This document shows positions 1 to 14,240 of a DNA stretch of 64,000 nucleotides, in pieces. Under the pieces are notes generated by a model. It was not told the DNA's origin, did no database searches, and was given only the letters and a program-made list of their open reading frames with translations. The stretch is from Geosiphon pyriformis (Eukaryota; Glomeromycota; Glomeromycetes; Archaeosporales; Geosiphonaceae): contig JAAOMT010000128.1 in assembly GCA_016748015.1 (NCBI GenBank), positions 2,062,372 through 2,126,371 of the forward strand. The letters run 5' to 3'. Within the stretch, counting starts at the first letter, position 1. Each line of letters starts with the position of its first letter. The position numbers were made by a program, and so were the translations under genes.

Positions 1-71
1 CAAGATAAGTCTGTCGGTAATAAATTGATCATTCTCAAGTCCCAACTTCGCAAACGTCTCGATTCCTCTAA

Positions 72-1886
72 ATGAATGATCAACTACCTTGTGAGACTCT
101 TCAGCAAATCTTGTCTTATTTGGCGGGCGCAAAGGACTCCAATAGCTTATTCTCGTGCCTTCTTGTCAACCGTGCCTGGTGTGTTAATGCAACATCCGTT
201 CTTTGGCGTCGCCCCTTTGAACTCTGTCCTACGGATGCAAGCCGTGCAGTCTTAGTCCAAAGGTGTCTTAGCCTTTTGCCAAAAGAAGTGAAGGTGAAAT
301 TAGGTCTGCTTGGAGCAAACATAAAAACAAATGAACCCAAATTTGATTATCCTGCTTTTCTGCGGGAATTGTCGTTAGTGGATTTATTTCGTGCCGTTTC
401 TGAGTATTACAAAAGACTAGGACAAGGGAAAGCAAAATTCCAGGACTCCAAGTCACAGGATGGTTAGTCAAATCTATTCAATTTTTGAGTTTCAAGAAAC
501 ATTTGTTTAAGATTATTTTCCCGTCAAATAAATACAGCTATGTTATGTTTTGTAACCCAATTTCTCTTGACAATAGGTTTTTTCTTAATATTTTAAACAA
601 TACTTTTAATTCACATAGAAAACTTATTTTTGACCACTGAGGAGGAGCTTCAATGCTATGCCATTGTGGAAGAGCTTACAAAACTCTTTTTCGCTCGATG
701 CGAAGCATTTGAATATTTTGCCCTAGAAACAAATGAAGACTGTGGTGGGTTTGATCCTGAAACTTTGGAAGATATAATCCCAAAGTTGATTACAATTGCT
801 TTATCCAAACTTAAACATCTTCGAATACTCAAGATCAGCGGCGCCACCTTTAATAAGTTAGGGAATCTTCAAAAACTTTCGGCCACCTGCCGAAATCTTG
901 AGAAATTAATTCTGATACTTGACTATAATATTAATTTCTGCGAGCACAGCTACCAAGATAAAGTGGCTAAACAAGTCACCAAACTAATGACTGTACAAAA
1001 TCACTTGAAGCACTTCGCAGTGCTAGCAGGGAAATGCCCAGACTTTTCACAGAATCTATGGTTAGCACACATAATGCTTCCACTGAAGGGTCAAGCAAGC
1101 ACTCTTTCCATTATTGAGCTTGATGCTGGTGAATTTCCGGATGAAACAGACCTTACTGGTTTAGATTCCTGCGAGAATCTGGAGACCATCATTCTCAACA
1201 AAATACATTCCGTACCGCCTAACTTTTTTAATGCTTTGGAGGGAGCAAATTTTCCCAAACTCAAAATTTTCCATGTGGGCGGAAGTCCTCCACATTTCCC
1301 TGATTTGATGCCAGCCCACCTCTTTAACTCTGCAGCACAATTAGGCTGTCTAATTCAAAACGCCAAAGAAAGTTTGCAACAAGTCTGGTTGCCCATAATG
1401 GATTTAAGATTTTTCGACGGCATATTCAATGCACTTTTGTATTGCCAAAACCTCACTCATTTACAGGTGGTTATCGATCGTGGACAAGATCTGGCACATT
1501 TATCAGAGATCTTAGAAGTGTTTAACAAAATGGAGTGGCTTCAGATCAGAGGCCATTACGAAAAGCTCTTTTTCGGGGACGATAAGAAGATCGCGCCACA
1601 ACTTATGGCGGATCTTGGAAGACGGATGCCGACAACACTTCGGCATCTCGATATCCAAGCCGAATGGGAATACGATGTTACCATCTTCAAGAGATTTCTC
1701 GAAGAACTCCGGGTTCTTCCAAAGTATCTTAGGGTCACTGCTATGAACGGTGTGAGAACTGCCATGAATTTTCATGAAGCAATAAAGGATTGCGCGGCAT
1801 CACATCAACGAGAGATCGTGAGGGCTGGCTCTGATGTTGAAGAGATCGGGTGTTGGAAACCCTATGCATATTGTAGTTTAGAATAA
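72..1886 (+). CDS. F-box/LRR-like protein, two exons
   Basis: Exon 1 is 72-462 and exon 2 is 619-1886, joined by a 156-bp GTTAGT...ATAG intron (463-618) that keeps the frame and gives 552 residues. Residues about 4-45 read as an F-box: LPCETLQQILSYL, then SCLLVNRAWC and the LWRRPFE end typical of Glomeromycotina F-box proteins. The rest is leucine-rich with irregular LRR-like spacing (for example HLRILKISG and NLEKLILIL). By family knowledge the F-box would bind Skp1 in an SCF ubiquitin ligase and the LRR part would choose the substrate; that role is inferred. The ATG at 72 is the first in frame and immediately precedes the F-box. Many paralogues are expected, so no orthologue can be named. 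Confidence 0.85.
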
Positions 1887-2590
1887 CTCTTTCAGCAGTA
1901 TGACTTGTAAAAAATTAAACAATCAAACTATGGCAATTTTTTAAATGGTTCATCAATCCAGGTTTCATATTCTGAATCTTACACTGTGCAAAGCCTAATT
2001 CAAAGACAATATTTACCTGATGAACCAATTAAATAATGTACAGAAATTTTAAGAGGTATTTTTTATCGAGATTTGATAGTTTGGGATTATGGAGCACAAA
2101 AACGTTTCTTTTTTGCAATTTTTGGCATTGCGACTAAGTATATAACACTTGAGCTCGCTCATATGAAGATTTTACAAGAAAAAATAAACTAATTTTCCTC
2201 AATCCAAAAGGTCTTAACCAGCTTTATTTATGCTAGTTAAAATCATGTTCGACTGGCCACTAATACACTGAATAGGGAGTTGGATCCCACCGCCCGCTAC
2301 AACCCAGAAGCCAACCAGACTAGGGATTCACAACAGCCGTGGGGGTAAGAGTTCAATAGGGAAAAACCGCGGCGGATATTGATGTCATCTGAAAAATGGA
2401 AGTGAGATTGAGACGAATGACTTAAAAATTTTACAAATAGACTCGCCCAACATACGTTTTGAGCTGCCAACTCGCGGCTTCTTCCCAGATCTGATGAAAA
2501 AACCTTTGGATCTCAGCACTGCTACAAGTGCCAAAATTTAGGTTATCTAGCTGCTAACTTTTAGTTTCCCAAGAGTTGTTTTAAAAAAGC
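1887..2590. other. Intergenic, 3' flank of the F-box gene
   Basis: No gene is supported here. Composition is moderate to about 2,540 and then drops sharply into the AT-rich block. A GC-richer patch at about 2,270-2,400 has no usable ORF. Confidence 0.5.
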
Positions 2591-5409
2591 CATTTGTATC
2601 CAAAGTTTTTGCAATTGGAAACTCAAATTATCAGTTTTGTCAAAGTTAAAAAAGAATATAATACATATTTTTCCAATAATAGTAATATAAATAATGTAAA
2701 AGTGTTTCTTTTAAGTAATAATACAGTAAGTTGGCTATTGGTTTTTAATATTAATATAAACTTTATAATTAGTAAATTGAATGTAATTTAGCTTAATATA
2801 GTATTAATATAAATTCAAATAACTGGTTTTAGGTAAAAAAAATATGTAATATCCACTTTATTTGGTTATATTAGATTGATGATATATAAATAAAATAATA
2901 TTTAAACAAAATTATTACATTTAATTTATTTAATTATAAAATACAAACAAATTTTATTAATAAAAAATATAATATTTAAATATATATCTTAATTTTTTAA
3001 CTAATTTTAAATTAAAAACAAAGTTTTTATAGTTTTTAAATATATTAATAATAATAATTTAATTAAATTGTTGTTAGAAATACTGTATATTTGATTTAAA
3101 ATACTAAGAAAAGTAAAAGTTTTAAGCTAGTTAAATTATTCATATTAAATATTAGTTTTATTGTGATTTTTAACAAGTCTTTAAACAAAAAAGTTAAATT
3201 TGTCAAAAAATTTTTTTATTAAATTAATAATTTTAAAAAAACATTAACTCTCTCAAAATTTCAAAGTATTATTAAATTTAATAGTGTAAAAACTATTAAT
3301 TTAATTGTTTTTAAATAGTTAATTTTGTTGAATAAAAACTTTGTTTATATAATCAAAGCTAATAATAATAAACAATTATGTAATTTAAAGAACTATTAAT
3401 ATACTTTTTTATATATTTTGCTAATAAACATTATTATCCATAATCTTTTTAACTTTTTGTTGTCTTATAATAAAAAAATATGTTTTATCTTATAAAATTC
3501 TGTATTATACATATATATATATTATATTATTGTGTATTTTAAATTTGCTAATACCAAAAATATCACTGTTTATTTAACTTTAATTTTCAAGAACATAAGT
3601 TTAACTTAGACTAATTTGTTAATTTTTGTATACACTAAATGTGAAAAATATAGTTATGTTTCTAGTTTTTGTAAATTAAATTTAAAATTTTTTGGTCAAA
3701 GTTTAAAGAAAAAATTCTTTAATTCTAATAAAAAACATTTTACTTCTATTTATGTTAAAAAATAAGCTTCAGTTTTTTATTTGGTGTTTTTTAATAATGC
3801 TACTTAAACTTTTATAGTAAGTAGTAAGTTGTATAATTTTTTATTTATATTATTAATTGGTATTTTCTTAATAAAACTCTTATATAATACTTTAATAATG
3901 TTTTTGTAAGTTTAATCATCTTTTTAACTGGATGTCTTAGAATATTTTTTGGAATTTCTAGTAAATTATATAGTAAAAATTTTTGTTTATTAATGTTTTT
4001 TTTAAATACCAAAATATCACTCATACAAATTACTGAGCCAAAATCAAATTTAATTATTAATGTATTATTATAAGTTTTTTAAGAATTATTAAATAGCATT
4101 ACTATATTAAAATATCTTTTCTTTAATAGATTTAAAATTTTAATTGCCAAAATTGGCAGTTTGAAAATTAATATATTAGTTTTAAAAAATTTGATTAAAA
4201 CAATTTTAAATAAATTAAAATCTTTTTGTTTAGATAATAATATGGTAATTTTTTTTTATCTTCAATAAATAACTTAATTTGAAAAATAATTACATGTAAT
4301 ATTAGAAATATAAATGTTTTTGCTAAGCAAAATAATAATATTAAGTAATATAAAAATTCAAAAAATAATATTTAATTGTTATTGAGACTAAATTTTGCTT
4401 TAATGTTAAACTATAGATTAAAAATAAATTTGCAAGTGTAAAAATATTTACTTCTGATTTGAATTTTAAATATTTGAATATTAATATTACTTTAATTTAA
4501 ATAAATATTTAGCTAAGCATGTTTTAAAAATTTCAGAAATTTTTGGTAAACTTTTAATAATCTATTTATTGTTTAAAAACAAATAGTTAGTTTTTGTGTT
4601 GAGATTATATGTAAATATATCTTTAAAAAGATGTTTAAACCAAATAACTTTATTAATTTTTTATAATTAGTGTTTTTAATAAAAATACTTTTGTTATTTT
4701 AGAGAATAACTTTAATAAAGATAATATTAAATATAATATTAGTTTCAAAAAAAATGTAGATCTAGATTAATTTAATTTTTTAATTAGTAGTTTTTTTGTT
4801 AAATTTTTTATATAAAAAAACTCTAAAGATATTAAAAAGATTATTAATTTTATTTTTATTTTATCCAACTTGATAAATATATTAACTAATAGAAAAATTA
4901 CATATGTAAATAAATTTTTTAATATTGATTATAATATTGTTTATATTATTATTAATCTTAATGATTTTTTAAATATGGTTTTATAAATTCTTTACATATA
5001 GACTAATAAAAATTTAATATAAAAAATACTAATAAAGTAAAGTAAAAATTATTTAAAATTTTAATACTTAATACTACTGCTATATATATTAATAAGTTTA
5101 TTATTGTAAAAAAAATTTTAGATATAAATGAAATGTAAAAAATTATTTTACAAATAATCTGTTTTTTAATAAGTAAAATATTTTCTAAGTTTTAATTTAA
5201 AGACTATAATAGTGTGTTTACAAAATTTTTATTTTGTTTTTACAAATTAAAAACTCTGGTTTTTAAGTTAATTAAAATTTCTTATTTAATCTTAAATAAT
5301 ATATTTGATTTGCTTTTAAAACTTTGATTTTTTTTAATACTAAAAATGTTTTTAAAGTAATAGTGCTTATTGATTTAGATGTTTTTTACTTTATTATTAT
5401 TATTATAAA

Positions 5410-5640
5410 TCATTAAAGTAGCTTATAAATAAAATTTCTGTAAAAGAGTTGACTTTTATAACAAAATAACTACATATTTTTAGTGAGCTTTCAAATAAGT
5501 AATTTCTGAGAAAAAGTTAACTTTTACTGCAAAATAACTATATAAAATAAACTGACTTAGAATTGGCTATTCTACTTATAAACCCAATAATTCAAATTAT
5601 AAAAAATATTTTGAAAATAAATTCAGTTATTAGAGATTTA
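5410..5640 (-). repeat. 230-bp repeat unit, inverted copy
   Basis: The reverse complement of this stretch matches 9,600-9,840 and 27,630-27,860. Its core has two tandem units of about 66 bp, each with a near-palindromic AAAAGTTAACTTTT-like box followed by a CAAAATAACTA box (about 5,440-5,480 and 5,506-5,545). With 9,600-9,840 it forms an inverted pair about 4 kb apart. No equivalent is visible at the matching place in copy 2 (about 22,970-23,200), so this may be a separate insertion. Confidence 0.6.
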
Positions 5641-8600
5641 ACAGCTTTTAGTAATTGTAAATTAACAAAAAAATAACATTTACAACAGTCAAAAAAAATC
5701 ACTAAAACTTTTAGTAATATTGTTTATACTAATAAATTTCTTAAATTTTAAGTTTAACAAATATAAAAGCTAATATTGTTGTGTTTTTTAATGGTTTAAA
5801 TCTTAGTATTAGTGTCAGAGTTTTTGGTATGATGTTTTTTACTCTAATTAAGTTGCAGACTATTTTATTGGCTTTAAAATATGTTTTTTTTCTTATATAA
5901 TAATATTATTTTCAAACAGTCAAATAACTTTAAATATTTGCTCTTTAGAGTTAATCTTAATGTTGCCTAATTTTTATAATTTTTGTTAAATAGAGTGTTG
6001 TTATATTGTAAATATGGTCAATAAAAAAGATTTGTATATTTTTTAATCTAAGATTAAAAATTATTTTAATATTTTTAATAATAACAAAGTTAATATATTA
6101 ATTAATATTACATTTTTTTCAAACTTGGTATTTTTAATTATAGTTTAAAAGAAATTTTTAAAAGCTAATAATATGTGTATATTTAAAAATATAAAGTATT
6201 TTATTCATAAAATTTTTGGGCAATTTATTATGCTCATTAAAAAACTGGTTATAGTGTTATTGCTTTAAACCAGAGTTTAATTGAAAATATAAATTGGACT
6301 ATTTTTTATGAATATAATATCTAAATTCTTATATAATAGCTAAATATATAAGTCAAATTACTGTAAATATTTGTTTTTATTTTATAAAAACTTTTTATTA
6401 TTAATTGTTTGTAATTGTTTATAAATATTATATAATAAACACTATTGTAGTGTTTTGTGTTATTTTGACTGGCTTAAGTGACTAGTTATATATAGTAAAT
6501 ATATAAATTATATTTAGTTTAAATTACTTAATTTGAAATATTATACTAAGTTGTATTTAAACTTTACTTGTAAAATTAATAAAAAAAATATATTAATATT
6601 CTTTTAACTAAAAATATTAATTATAATAAATTTGTTTTATTTTGTTATTTTAATAATACAATCAGATTTCTATAAAAAAACGCAGTTAAAACATATAAAT
6701 TATGTTTTATTTTAAAAGTATTTTATTATAGAGTTTTATAATTATTATAAAATAAACTATATTTATATAATTTTTTTCTAAGTAAATTTTGGTTTTTATA
6801 CTAAAATATTTTTTTGTTAATTGTTTTTTAAATTTAATCATCTTTTTTAATGTTTTATTTACTTTTGTAATTGTAATTAAAGCAGATAAAAAAATTTTTA
6901 ATTTTTTTTCTAAGTTATTAATTATATTAATTTCAATTTGAATATTGATTAAAACTATATTTACAATTTTATTATTAAAAATATTTTCAATTATCAATAA
7001 TTTATTAGCTATTATAATATAATCTTCAAGATTTTTAACCAATTATTATATATTTAATGATAAATTATTGAATATATTTATAGCAATTAATATTTCAGAT
7101 TTTTAAATTTCTAATTTTAGATTATAAAAAAAATATATGTTTTTTGTCAATGGTTTTAAATTATAACAGATATTACTTAAAATTATAATTAAATAATATA
7201 ATTAATTATTATTTTATGTTTAATTTATTTCTAAAAAATAAATTAATATTAAATAAAATTATATAATATATTATAATAATAATATTGTATATATTATTTA
7301 ATTGTTTAATATTAATTTTTTGTTTAAATTAATATAAATTATGTTAATAATATAATTATTTATATTTATTTTTAAAAATTTTAATAATGTTAACATCTAT
7401 TGATTAAAAATATGATATAATATTTGAAAAAAAATAATGTAAAGTAATATTAGTTAATTAGAATAAATTTTCTTTAATTTGAATTGATAAAAAATTGTAT
7501 TATTAACCAAAAGTAATATATGTTAATTTTGAATTTAAAAGTCTTTATTTAAATATTTAAGTTATGTTTTCCAAAAATTTAAATGAATTTATGCTTTAAA
7601 ATTGAATTTATAAATTATAAATAAGTTAAAAGTATTAATTTTTTTAAAATATCTTGAATTTTTTACATGTTTAATTACTAGAAATTGTAATTTATAAGAT
7701 CTAATTAAATTTGTAATAAAAAAAATTATAATTTAAGATTTATTCTATAAAAATCCAATTAATTTAATATAATAATAATATATAATAATAGCAATTAATA
7801 AATATAATATACCAATTTTTTTTTGTATTTCAATATTTTATAAGTGTTTAATTTGGTTTTATATAAAAAAATAATTCTGTTTTATTAATATTATATATGT
7901 TAACAAAATCAAATTTAAATATAATAATTTTTAATTTTTTTTGTTTTTTTGATAAACTTTTAGTTAATATACTTTTTGATTTATCATAAAATTAGTAAAT
8001 ACATAACTGGTTTTGTTTTTTGAATTTTTGAACTTATTTATTTGAGAATTATATTTTATTTTTATGTATACCAAGAAGTTTAACAAATTTATTTATTTTT
8101 CTTTAATTAGTTAATTATTAAATTTGATAATAATTACAATTGCTTATTCTATTTAATAATTTAAAGTTTGATCTAATAATAGAAATTTAATGCTTTTATG
8201 TTAAATAGATTTTTTTAAAATTTTATTAATTTTAATATTTAATTATTTTGTATGCTTTTAATTATTTTGGAGACAATTAAATAAAAAATATAAAGTTCTA
8301 AATATTTATAATTGAAGTAAACTACAATATTATCATGTTTTATATTAAAATAATTTTTGAAATATAACAAATTTTTTTATAAAAAGCATTATTAACTGTT
8401 GCTTATTTTTGTTTTTTGAATAAAAATTCTAATATTGTGATAATTTAGCAAATTTATTAAAAAATATGCTTATAATTATAATATTAAATTTAGTTTTGGT
8501 AAACTTGAATTAAAATATAATAAGAATTAAGTGGCTATATATAAAAACAAACAAGATCAAAAAAAATAAATTCAATATAAATTAATTTAAAAAAAAGTTA

Positions 8601-9599
8601 AAATAAAATCAATTTAATATATTTTAACTTTTTTTTTTAATTACTAATTAACATTAAATATATAATATTTGTTCTTATATAAAAGTAAATTTCGAATAAA
8701 TATTTTTTGTAAGAGATTGTTTTTTTATTAAAAATTTTTTATAGAAGTCTAATTATATTATTAAATTAAATTTAATAGACTATTAATTTATTGGTTTTTA
8801 TATAAATATAATAAAAATTTTGTATAAATAATTAAATTTTTTCTTTTTTTTAATTTTATAATTATAATCAGAACAAAAAATAAAAAAGTTTCAAATATTT
8901 TTTTTATAATAACTAATAAAATTTTAACAAAAAAAAATTTATTATTATTAAAACAATTAATTAAAATATCTTAATAATAAATTTTTTAAATATTAATAGT
9001 AAAAAGCTATTTTTAATAGTATTTAAAACATTTTTTTACTTTTAATTAGTGGTTTTTTCTTAGTTAAAGTTTTTTTTAAGAAATATACTTAAATTAGTTT
9101 TAATATTATTTCTATTTTTTTTAAAATTTTAAAAGTTTTTAATAATAAATTAATTAATAAGCTAATTTTTCTGCTTTATTACTATTACTATTATTATTAT
9201 TTTATAAATAGCTAAAAAAAAATCAAAGACTTAAAAAACAATAATAATTACTTATATTATATCAAATTTTTTTGTAATTTTAAATAAGATCTTAGAAAAA
9301 AATTTTTTAACAGTAATTAGATTTTTTTATATAAATAATAATAATAATAGTATATCTTTTATAATAAACCAAGATTAACTATTGACTATATTATTAAATA
9401 TAATGTTTTTTGGCAGATTATTATTAGTTTCTAAAACAAAACAACTTATTAGGTTATTTAATTTTAAAAATTAAACTAATTAAATAGAAATTAAATTAAT
9501 TTTTTTTTGTTTTTTAATATTGTTTTTACTTTTTTCTTAATATTATTAATACTGTTTTGTTGTTAATTTTGCTGTTAATAAAAATTAGTAAACATTTAA

Positions 9600-9840
9600 T
9601 AAGTTAATTTTTTTCCAAAGTATCTTTTTATACTTTAGACTATATATGCTATTGAATTTATAATATAATAACAAATTTTATACCAATTATTTATAAAATT
9701 ACTTTGCAATAAAAGTTAATTTTTTTATAAGAAAATCTTATCTGTAAGTTTTTCAAAAATATATGTAGTTATTTTGCTACAAAAATTAACTTTTTTACAA
9801 GAAATTTTGACTGTAAACTATTTAATAATATAAAAAAAAT
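9600..9840 (+). repeat. 230-bp repeat unit, direct copy
   Basis: Aligns well with 27,630-27,860. Across the best 130 bp the differences I could list are almost all transitions (gctac/gttat, ctg/ttg, ttgac/ttaac, caagaaa/caaaaaa), plus a few one-base indels. Confidence 0.65.
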
Positions 9841-12800
9841 ATATATATATTAAAAAATTATTTTAAATTTAGGTCTTAAAAGTTATTAATATTTACTAAA
9901 ATTAGTAGCTAATTAATTTTAAACTAGTAATAAGTGGTTAATTTTAAACAGGAATAATTAAAAATTTTTATGTTGTTTTTTTTTTTAAGTAAGTTTTTTG
10001 AAATTGATTTATATAAAAAATGATTCTAACTAAGATATTTAATAAAAAATTGATTCTAAATTAGATATATTTTTTTAAAAAAAGAAGTTCTTTTTTTATA
10101 AGACTTTTTGTAATACTATTTTATAATTTAACACTTTTTTTTTTAATATTTTAGTAAACTAAAGATATATTTTGTTAAACTACAAGTTATTTCTATAAGC
10201 TATAAATTATTTTGGTAAACTGTTAAATATTTCATTAAATTAAATATTTTAGCAAATTTTGAATATTATATAGTTTAAAGTATTATATAATTTAATTATT
10301 ACAACTTGATTATATTTGTATTTTGTACAAATCAAGTTATTAATTAAATAATAATTCAAATAATTTAATATAATAATAAATTGAAATAATAATATATATT
10401 AAATAATAATAGAAATTATAAAGATAATTTTATGCTAAATAATATCTTAAATTTTAACTGGTAATATTAAAAAACAATTTTTAGGTATTAAAAATTTTCT
10501 AAGTAAATAGTTTTTACTTTGGTATTTAGTATTACATTCAAAATCAAATTAATTTTTGTTAATTTTTTATTTTATTTGCTTTTTGACTTTGTTAGACTTA
10601 AATTTGTTTTAAAAAACAATATTAAATTATTTTATATAGATTTTGTTTTTAAGTTATTCTTAATTGTTATTAATATTATTATTATTAATTTTTTTTTAAC
10701 TATATTTAAATTACAAAATCTTTTATGGTTTTTTATTTTTATTTTATTTTATAATATATTTTTTAACATATTTTCTAATAATATTAAAACTGTTTTTGGT
10801 ATTATTATTTTAGTTAAATTAAAGTTTTTTGACTTGTAATAATATGTTGTTGTTAATTTTAAGAACTTTTTATTTACTGCTATTGCTTTTAATAATTGAT
10901 TTGTGTTAGTAAAAAAAGACAATATTTGAATTTTTTTTTTCAACCAAAAAAAAATTATTATCTTGTATAATACTTTTAAAATCAAATTAGTTAACTTTTT
11001 TTTAGTTGTACTGTTTTTAAAATTAGTAATTTAATTTTTCAAATTAGTAATTATATTTGTTTTATTTTTTATTTGTATTGCTATTAATACTTTGTTATTA
11101 TAATATTTAAGTTTTACAAATCTTTAAATCTTGCTATAATAAAAACCAATATTGTGTATAAGTATTGTATTTAATAAAAAATTTTTAAATCTTATTATCA
11201 TTACAGATATTAAAATTTGGATTATTTGTTTAAAAATTACAAAATATTATTACATTTTTTCTTAAATTATTATTTAAGTTTGTTATTAACTTTAAGTTTT
11301 TTGTATTATTTTTAATTGGTAAAAAATTTTATGCTAAAGTTTTTGTTTTTTTGGCTTTTTTTTATGTTGTTTTTTTGATTGTTTTTGTTGTTAATTCTAA
11401 GTTTAAATTTAGATTGAATTTTTTGAAAACTTAAATTAAAAACTTGGCTTATTTGGTTAAATTTATTGGTTTTTTAGTTATTTTAGTCATTTTTTTAACT
11501 AAAAATATGTACAAAATTTACAAAATTTGCTAATTATAGTTAAATATTTCTAAAAACTTTGTTATTTTTTGGTTAAAATGTTTAAAAACATTGCTGATCT
11601 TAAAGTTATAGTTAATTTTGGCAATATAAATATAAAAATTAATACTATTAAAGCATTTTTTTTAAATAAAAATATATTTAATTATATAGTTATTTTGTGA
11701 TAAATATGTAGTTTTAAAATTAAAAATAGTATTAAGAAAATTAGACTGTTTTTTTAGTGATTTTATTTTTAATATTCGAAATTTAAATAATAATATTAAG
11801 ATTTAATAGAATAAATTTATTTTTAGCTTCTTTTAATTTAGCTTAATTAATGTTTTAACTAACTTAAATGGTTAATTACATGTAAAAAATACACAAAACA
11901 TATTTAATTTAAGTTATTTAATTTAATATATTGTATTAAATAATATTTGAACACATTTTATCAAAACTTAATATAAAAAATTCTAAAATTATAGTTATTT
12001 AAATATAATTTGTTTAAATATAATAGTTTAAATTTTATTTTTTTGTTTTAAAAATAAAATTATTAAAATTTTAATTATATTAATATATAATCTGTTAAGT
12101 TTAATGTTAAAATTTGTTTTACTGCAAATTTTTTTTAATATTTAAAATATTAAAAATACATATAAAAATTCAATTTTTAAAATTGTTAATAAACTAAATT
12201 AAGTTAATACTATTTTCTTAAAAATTATTAATCTGGTTTTTATTTTGTAATAATATATAAAAAACTAATTTAAATACTAAATTTTAAGTTTTAAGTTAAA
12301 TATAAAAAAAAATTTGATTAACAATAATAATTTTGTGATTTTTAATATTAAAAATTCAATTTTTTTGCTTAATATAAAATTAATTTATAAGATTAATTTG
12401 GCCAAAAAATTAGTTTTAATATAAAATTTGCCAAAAAACAATTTTTTGGTTTTAAATTTGTTTTTTAATTTGTTAAAATTTATTAGTTTTTAAGCTATTA
12501 ATAAAAATATAATTAAGTATAAATTTTATTTACTATTTAGATTTTTGTTAAATTGTATTAAGTAAAAATTAAATTATGTTTATTATTATAAATAAATAAA
12601 AAATTACATTATTATAATTATTAAAAATTTAATTTTTTGATTTTATAAATAAATTTATTAAAATTTTAATATTTTAACATACTATTTTAAATTTTTTACT
12701 TTATTTTAACGAGTGCAATTCAGTTACTATCTAGTACTTTTTTAATTAATTTATTAATTTATTATATATTTAAATTATTAATCAAGTAATTAATTTTTTT

Positions 12801-13859
12801 AAGCTTAATTAAAAATTAAAAAAAATCTGTTTTTTTTAATAAATGCTTAATTAATATGATTTAGATATTATTTAATATATATAAACAAAATAAATATTTA
12901 TAATTAAATATGACTTATATATTTATTACATATAACTAATTATTTAAGCTAATTAAGACTATATTATATATTTATATTAATATTAATACTACTATTTAGA
13001 CCAAAAAAACAAATACTTTTAAAATTAAAATATTAAATAAATTTTAAAAAATATAACTTGTAATTAAAAAATTTGACAAAACAATATAGTATTTATAAAT
13101 TATATGTTTTTAATTTAATAAATTTTAATTATTATATAAAAAAATTTTTTAGCTATTAACTTAATTTAATTTTTATAAAAACTATTTACAAAAAATAATT
13201 AAAATAGTTAAATATATGTATATTATTTATTTAAAATTTTATTATAAACTTAATTTTATTGAATTATTTTAAAAAAAAGCAAAGTAATATATATGTTTTT
13301 ATTGTAATTATTTATTTAGGTATTTAAAAACAATTGTTTTATTGATATTAATTTGCTTAATAAGTACTTATAAATAAAATTTTTAAACAAAGCTGTTTTG
13401 TTATTAAAAAATATAAATTATATTATCAAGTTTTAAATAGTGTTTTATAAAAATTTAATTATATAAATTAGTAAGATTTAATTTTAGTAAAAAATAAATT
13501 TGTATTAAGTAAAAAATTTTTTTTTAATAAAAATAACAATTATTATTTTTAATTGTAATTTTTAAAATAATACATAAAAATAATAAAATAACAAAATTAT
13601 TAGTATAATTTTTTTTAATTAAATTATAAACCAACTATTATTTTTTATTAAATATATATGATTATATATAAAATTTAACCAATTAAAAATTTTTTTTAAA
13701 TGCTAAAAATTCATATTATTTACTATTAATTTTTATTTAAAGTGTCTACAGAAAAAATCAAACTATATAATAAATTTTTAAGACATTTTTTATAAAAAAT
13801 ACATTAGTTTATAGATCTTATTAATAATGTATTTATTATTATTATTGTAAAAATAAACT

Positions 13860-14240
13860 TGTAAAGCCAGCCGGCATCAAGGATCCGAACTTTATTACCG
13901 CCTTTCCAAGTTGAATTTGTACTACACACTGCTATAACCAATAATGTCAACCAATAATCTTACGTAAAGAGTGTGGCATTTTCCCACTTTCTAAACTCTG
14001 ATCCAAGTTGAAACTAACTAGGAAACCCGAAGACGTTTTTACTGACAATTCTGTTCACTGAAATTTCAGCCAACATAAACTGCTGACTTTGAAGGGAAAT
14101 TTTCTGTAGAAAAGATCTAATCTCATAAGAAGCTTTTTATAGAGTCGGCACTGCTCTTCACTATTTCGCCCACACACGTTTGTTTAGTTGGTTGGTTAGC
14201 TAGCTAGCTAGCTAACTACACTTGGTTAAAATTAATCTGA
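13860..14240. promoter_or_regulatory. 5' flank of the carrier gene
   Basis: Base composition returns to normal at 13,860. A TATA-like tttttatag lies near 14,135, about 100 bp before the ATG. A short TAGC/TTGG repeat run (about 14,185-14,220) lies just before the start and is probably leader sequence. No other gene is seen here. Confidence 0.35.

Larger units (their letters stand above)
4100..10350 (+). repeat. Long degenerate repeat, copy 1
   Basis: By eye, segments at 4,140-4,240, 4,650-4,800, 5,710-5,890 and 9,600-10,345 match 20,390-20,500, 20,920-21,080, 23,340-23,480 and 27,640-28,345 in the same order and orientation. Offsets rise from about 16.2 to 18.0 kb, so the second copy is longer by net insertion. 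Differences are mostly C/T and G/A. The true ends are not defined. One shared segment (5,800-5,890) reads, in one frame, somewhat like the end of a PIF1-type helicase, which is only a weak hint at element class. Confidence 0.6.
2590..13860. repeat. AT-rich, CpG-depleted decayed repeat block 1
   Basis: About 11 kb of A/T-dominated sequence in which CG dinucleotides are nearly absent; the ones I found are near 6,680, 8,692, 11,777 and 12,709. All ORFs are short, made of F/I/K/L/N/Y codons, and look like by-products of composition. Parts of the block align collinearly with block 2 (see the repeat entries), so much of it is decayed transposon. The edges with ordinary sequence at about 2,560 and 13,860 are abrupt. 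No tRNA, rRNA or intact gene is visible. Confidence 0.8.

Noticed and set aside
1512-1775. 87-codon minus ORF within the F-box gene
   Set aside because: Antisense shadow of the F-box/LRR exon.
6707-7042. 111-codon minus ORF in AT block 1
   Set aside because: Composed almost only of I, K, L, N and F codons, as expected from A/T-only sequence; no motif.
10300-10345. Hairpin AACTTGAT...ATCAAGTT as a Helitron 3' end
   Set aside because: The hairpin is imperfect, lacks a clear CTRR end and is not conserved in the second copy near 28,320.
10519-10985. 106-codon plus ORF and 78-codon minus ORF that overlap
   Set aside because: Overlapping, hydrophobic by composition and without motif; likely by-products of T-rich sequence. 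Not called membrane proteins.
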